Of a stretch of DNA of 64,000 nt, positions 63,218 to 64,000 are shown piece by piece. A model generated the notes under the pieces. It was not told where the DNA came from. It ran no database searches and was given only the letters and a program-made list of their open reading frames with translations. The stretch spans positions 71,085-135,084 of the forward strand of contig CAJKMG010000004.1 of assembly GCA_905200945.1 (NCBI GenBank). The letters run 5' to 3'. Source of the stretch: an uncultured Akkermansia sp. GTDB lineage: Bacteria; Verrucomicrobiota; Verrucomicrobiia; Verrucomicrobiales; Akkermansiaceae. A program made the translations under genes and the position numbers. The first letter of the stretch is position 1; each line of letters begins with the position of its first letter.

Positions 63218-63802
63218 ATGCTTTCTCTAGAATCACAGATTAAAACCGCCGCAGACAACGCCCAAAACCGCTTTGGGAAAGACGTCATCACGGACCGCTA
63301 CGAATTCCGCGGAGATATTACGCTGACCGTCGTTCGCCAGGCTGTGGCGGATGTTGTCCGCTGGCTTCGGGATTCCGCCGGGTTTGATATGCTGGTTAAC
63401 CTTTCTTCCGTGGATAATATGGGGGAAAGCCCCCGCTTTGAAGTCAACTATACGCTGACACAGTCAGAAACAGGTGCGAACCTGAGCCTCAAGACGAAGG
63501 TGGACGACGGCGAAGAAGTGCCCAGCGTCACGGAAATTTTCCACTCCGCCAACTGGCACGAGCGTGAAGTATGGGACCTGATGGGTATCAAGTTCTCAGG
63601 CCATCCCGATTTGCGCCGCATTTTGATGTGGGAAGGCTATCCTTACTTCCCCCTGCGAAAGGATTTCCCCGTTCAAGGCGTACCTACTGAACTGCCGGGC
63701 GTCGCCTTTACGGAGGCGGCTCCCACCCAGGGCGCGCCGTTCGCTACGGAACAAGGCCGTTGCCCCAGCACCTGCCGCGAACCCCGATCCCATAAATTCT
63801 AG
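63218..63802 (+). CDS. nuoC: NADH-quinone oxidoreductase subunit C
   Basis: The product has 194 residues from ATG 63218 (MLSLESQIKTAADN). The 30-kDa subunit signature HEREVWDLMGIKFSGHPDLRRIL is complete. The C-terminal ~25 residues are Ala/Pro/Thr-rich and end RSHKF, extending beyond the usual core. No further nuo gene follows directly within the window; a lipoprotein gene starts 35 bases later. Confidence 0.93.
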   Translation: MLSLESQIKTAADNAQNRFGKDVITDRYEFRGDITLTVVRQAVADVVRWLRDSAGFDMLVNLSSVDNMGESPRFEVNYTLTQSETGANLSLKTKVDDGEEVPSVTEIFHSANWHEREVWDLMGIKFSGHPDLRRILMWEGYPYFPLRKDFPVQGVPTELPGVAFTEAAPTQGAPFATEQGRCPSTCREPRSHKF

Positions 63803-63837
63803 CCTACTTTCCATCCTCGCAAGGCGGGGACCCACCC

Positions 63838-64000
63838 ATGACCCGACTCCCCCTCATCCTGCCCATATGCATCATCAGCCTGTTCAGCGGCTGCCAGGAC
63901 GCCAACCCGGCAGAGCGGGAATGGAAGGAGCAGTTATATAAAAACCTGGCCATCGTGGGGGCCAGAAACTGGATTGTTATTGCGGAATCCTCTTTCCCTG
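63838..64000 (+). CDS. Start of a lipoprotein gene, cut by the window edge
   Basis: Only the first 54 codons are seen. MTRLPLILPICIISLFSGC is a lipoprotein signal with Cys19 at the lipobox. The following NLAIVGARNWIVIAESSFP resembles the opening of RbsD/FucU sugar mutarotases (GHRNWI type), though Ala replaces the usual His. It follows nuoC by 35 bases. Confidence 0.55.
   Translation, partial: MTRLPLILPICIISLFSGCQDANPAEREWKEQLYKNLAIVGARNWIVIAESSFP

Noticed and set aside
1..64000. tRNA, rRNA, CRISPR array or riboswitch
   Set aside because: Scanned by eye for cloverleaf-like pairs, repeat-spacer patterns and known leader motifs; none was convincing. Short RNA genes could be missed without a search tool.

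Overview
The window looks like an Akkermansia-type chromosome (Verrucomicrobiota). The signs are three exported proteins ending in a PEP-CTERM-like tail (Val/Ile-Pro-Glu-Pro, a hydrophobic stretch, then an Arg cluster), a mucin-style glycosidase set (GH16, two GH20, one GH3), a moderately high GC background, and many genes without a clear Shine-Dalgarno sequence. This assignment comes from gene content read by eye, not from a search. No rRNA, tRNA, CRISPR array or complete insertion sequence was seen.

Layout. 1-1.7 kb: the tail of a surface protein and a secreted GH16 enzyme with a sharp promoter. 1.8-5.7 kb: one AT-richer gene for a type III restriction-like helicase-nuclease with no methylase beside it. 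5.7-8.2 kb: nagZ, pyrE and an L,D-transpeptidase lipoprotein. 8.3-24.2 kb: envelope and housekeeping genes (a kinase-N-lobe-like membrane protein, hemW, serS, aguB, moxR-DUF58, pth, a bifunctional penicillin-binding protein whose transpeptidase motifs are altered, and a zinc-ribbon membrane protein). 24.4-29.7 kb: two PEP-CTERM proteins, purA and an OprB-like porin. 29.8-34.9 kb: a compact uptake [NiFe] hydrogenase operon (small subunit, large subunit, cytochrome b, maturation protease, hypA). 35-54 kb: mixed metabolism (two GH20, nitroreductase, hisC, class I fumarase, queD, ffh, nadA) plus a small divergent cluster with an HTH regulator. 54.4-61.8 kb: an RHS polymorphic-toxin locus. 62.6 kb to the end: nuoB, nuoC and the start of a lipoprotein gene.

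The strongest unusual signals are these. (1) The hydrogenase cytochrome b gene encodes an extra N-terminal region of about 160 residues that reads like the nucleotide-binding domain of a P-type ATPase, without the phosphorylation domain. (2) The RHS gene is split at an 11-G tract, which suggests phase variation. An orphan RHS tip sits downstream behind a 326-bp direct repeat in the same reading phase, so recombination could swap toxins. (3) The putative immunity protein of the orphan tip resembles the periplasmic head of SecD. (4) The penicillin-binding protein has lost the Ser and Lys of SxxK and the Asn of SxN while keeping KTG. (5) The restriction-like helicase-nuclease is solitary and appears acquired.
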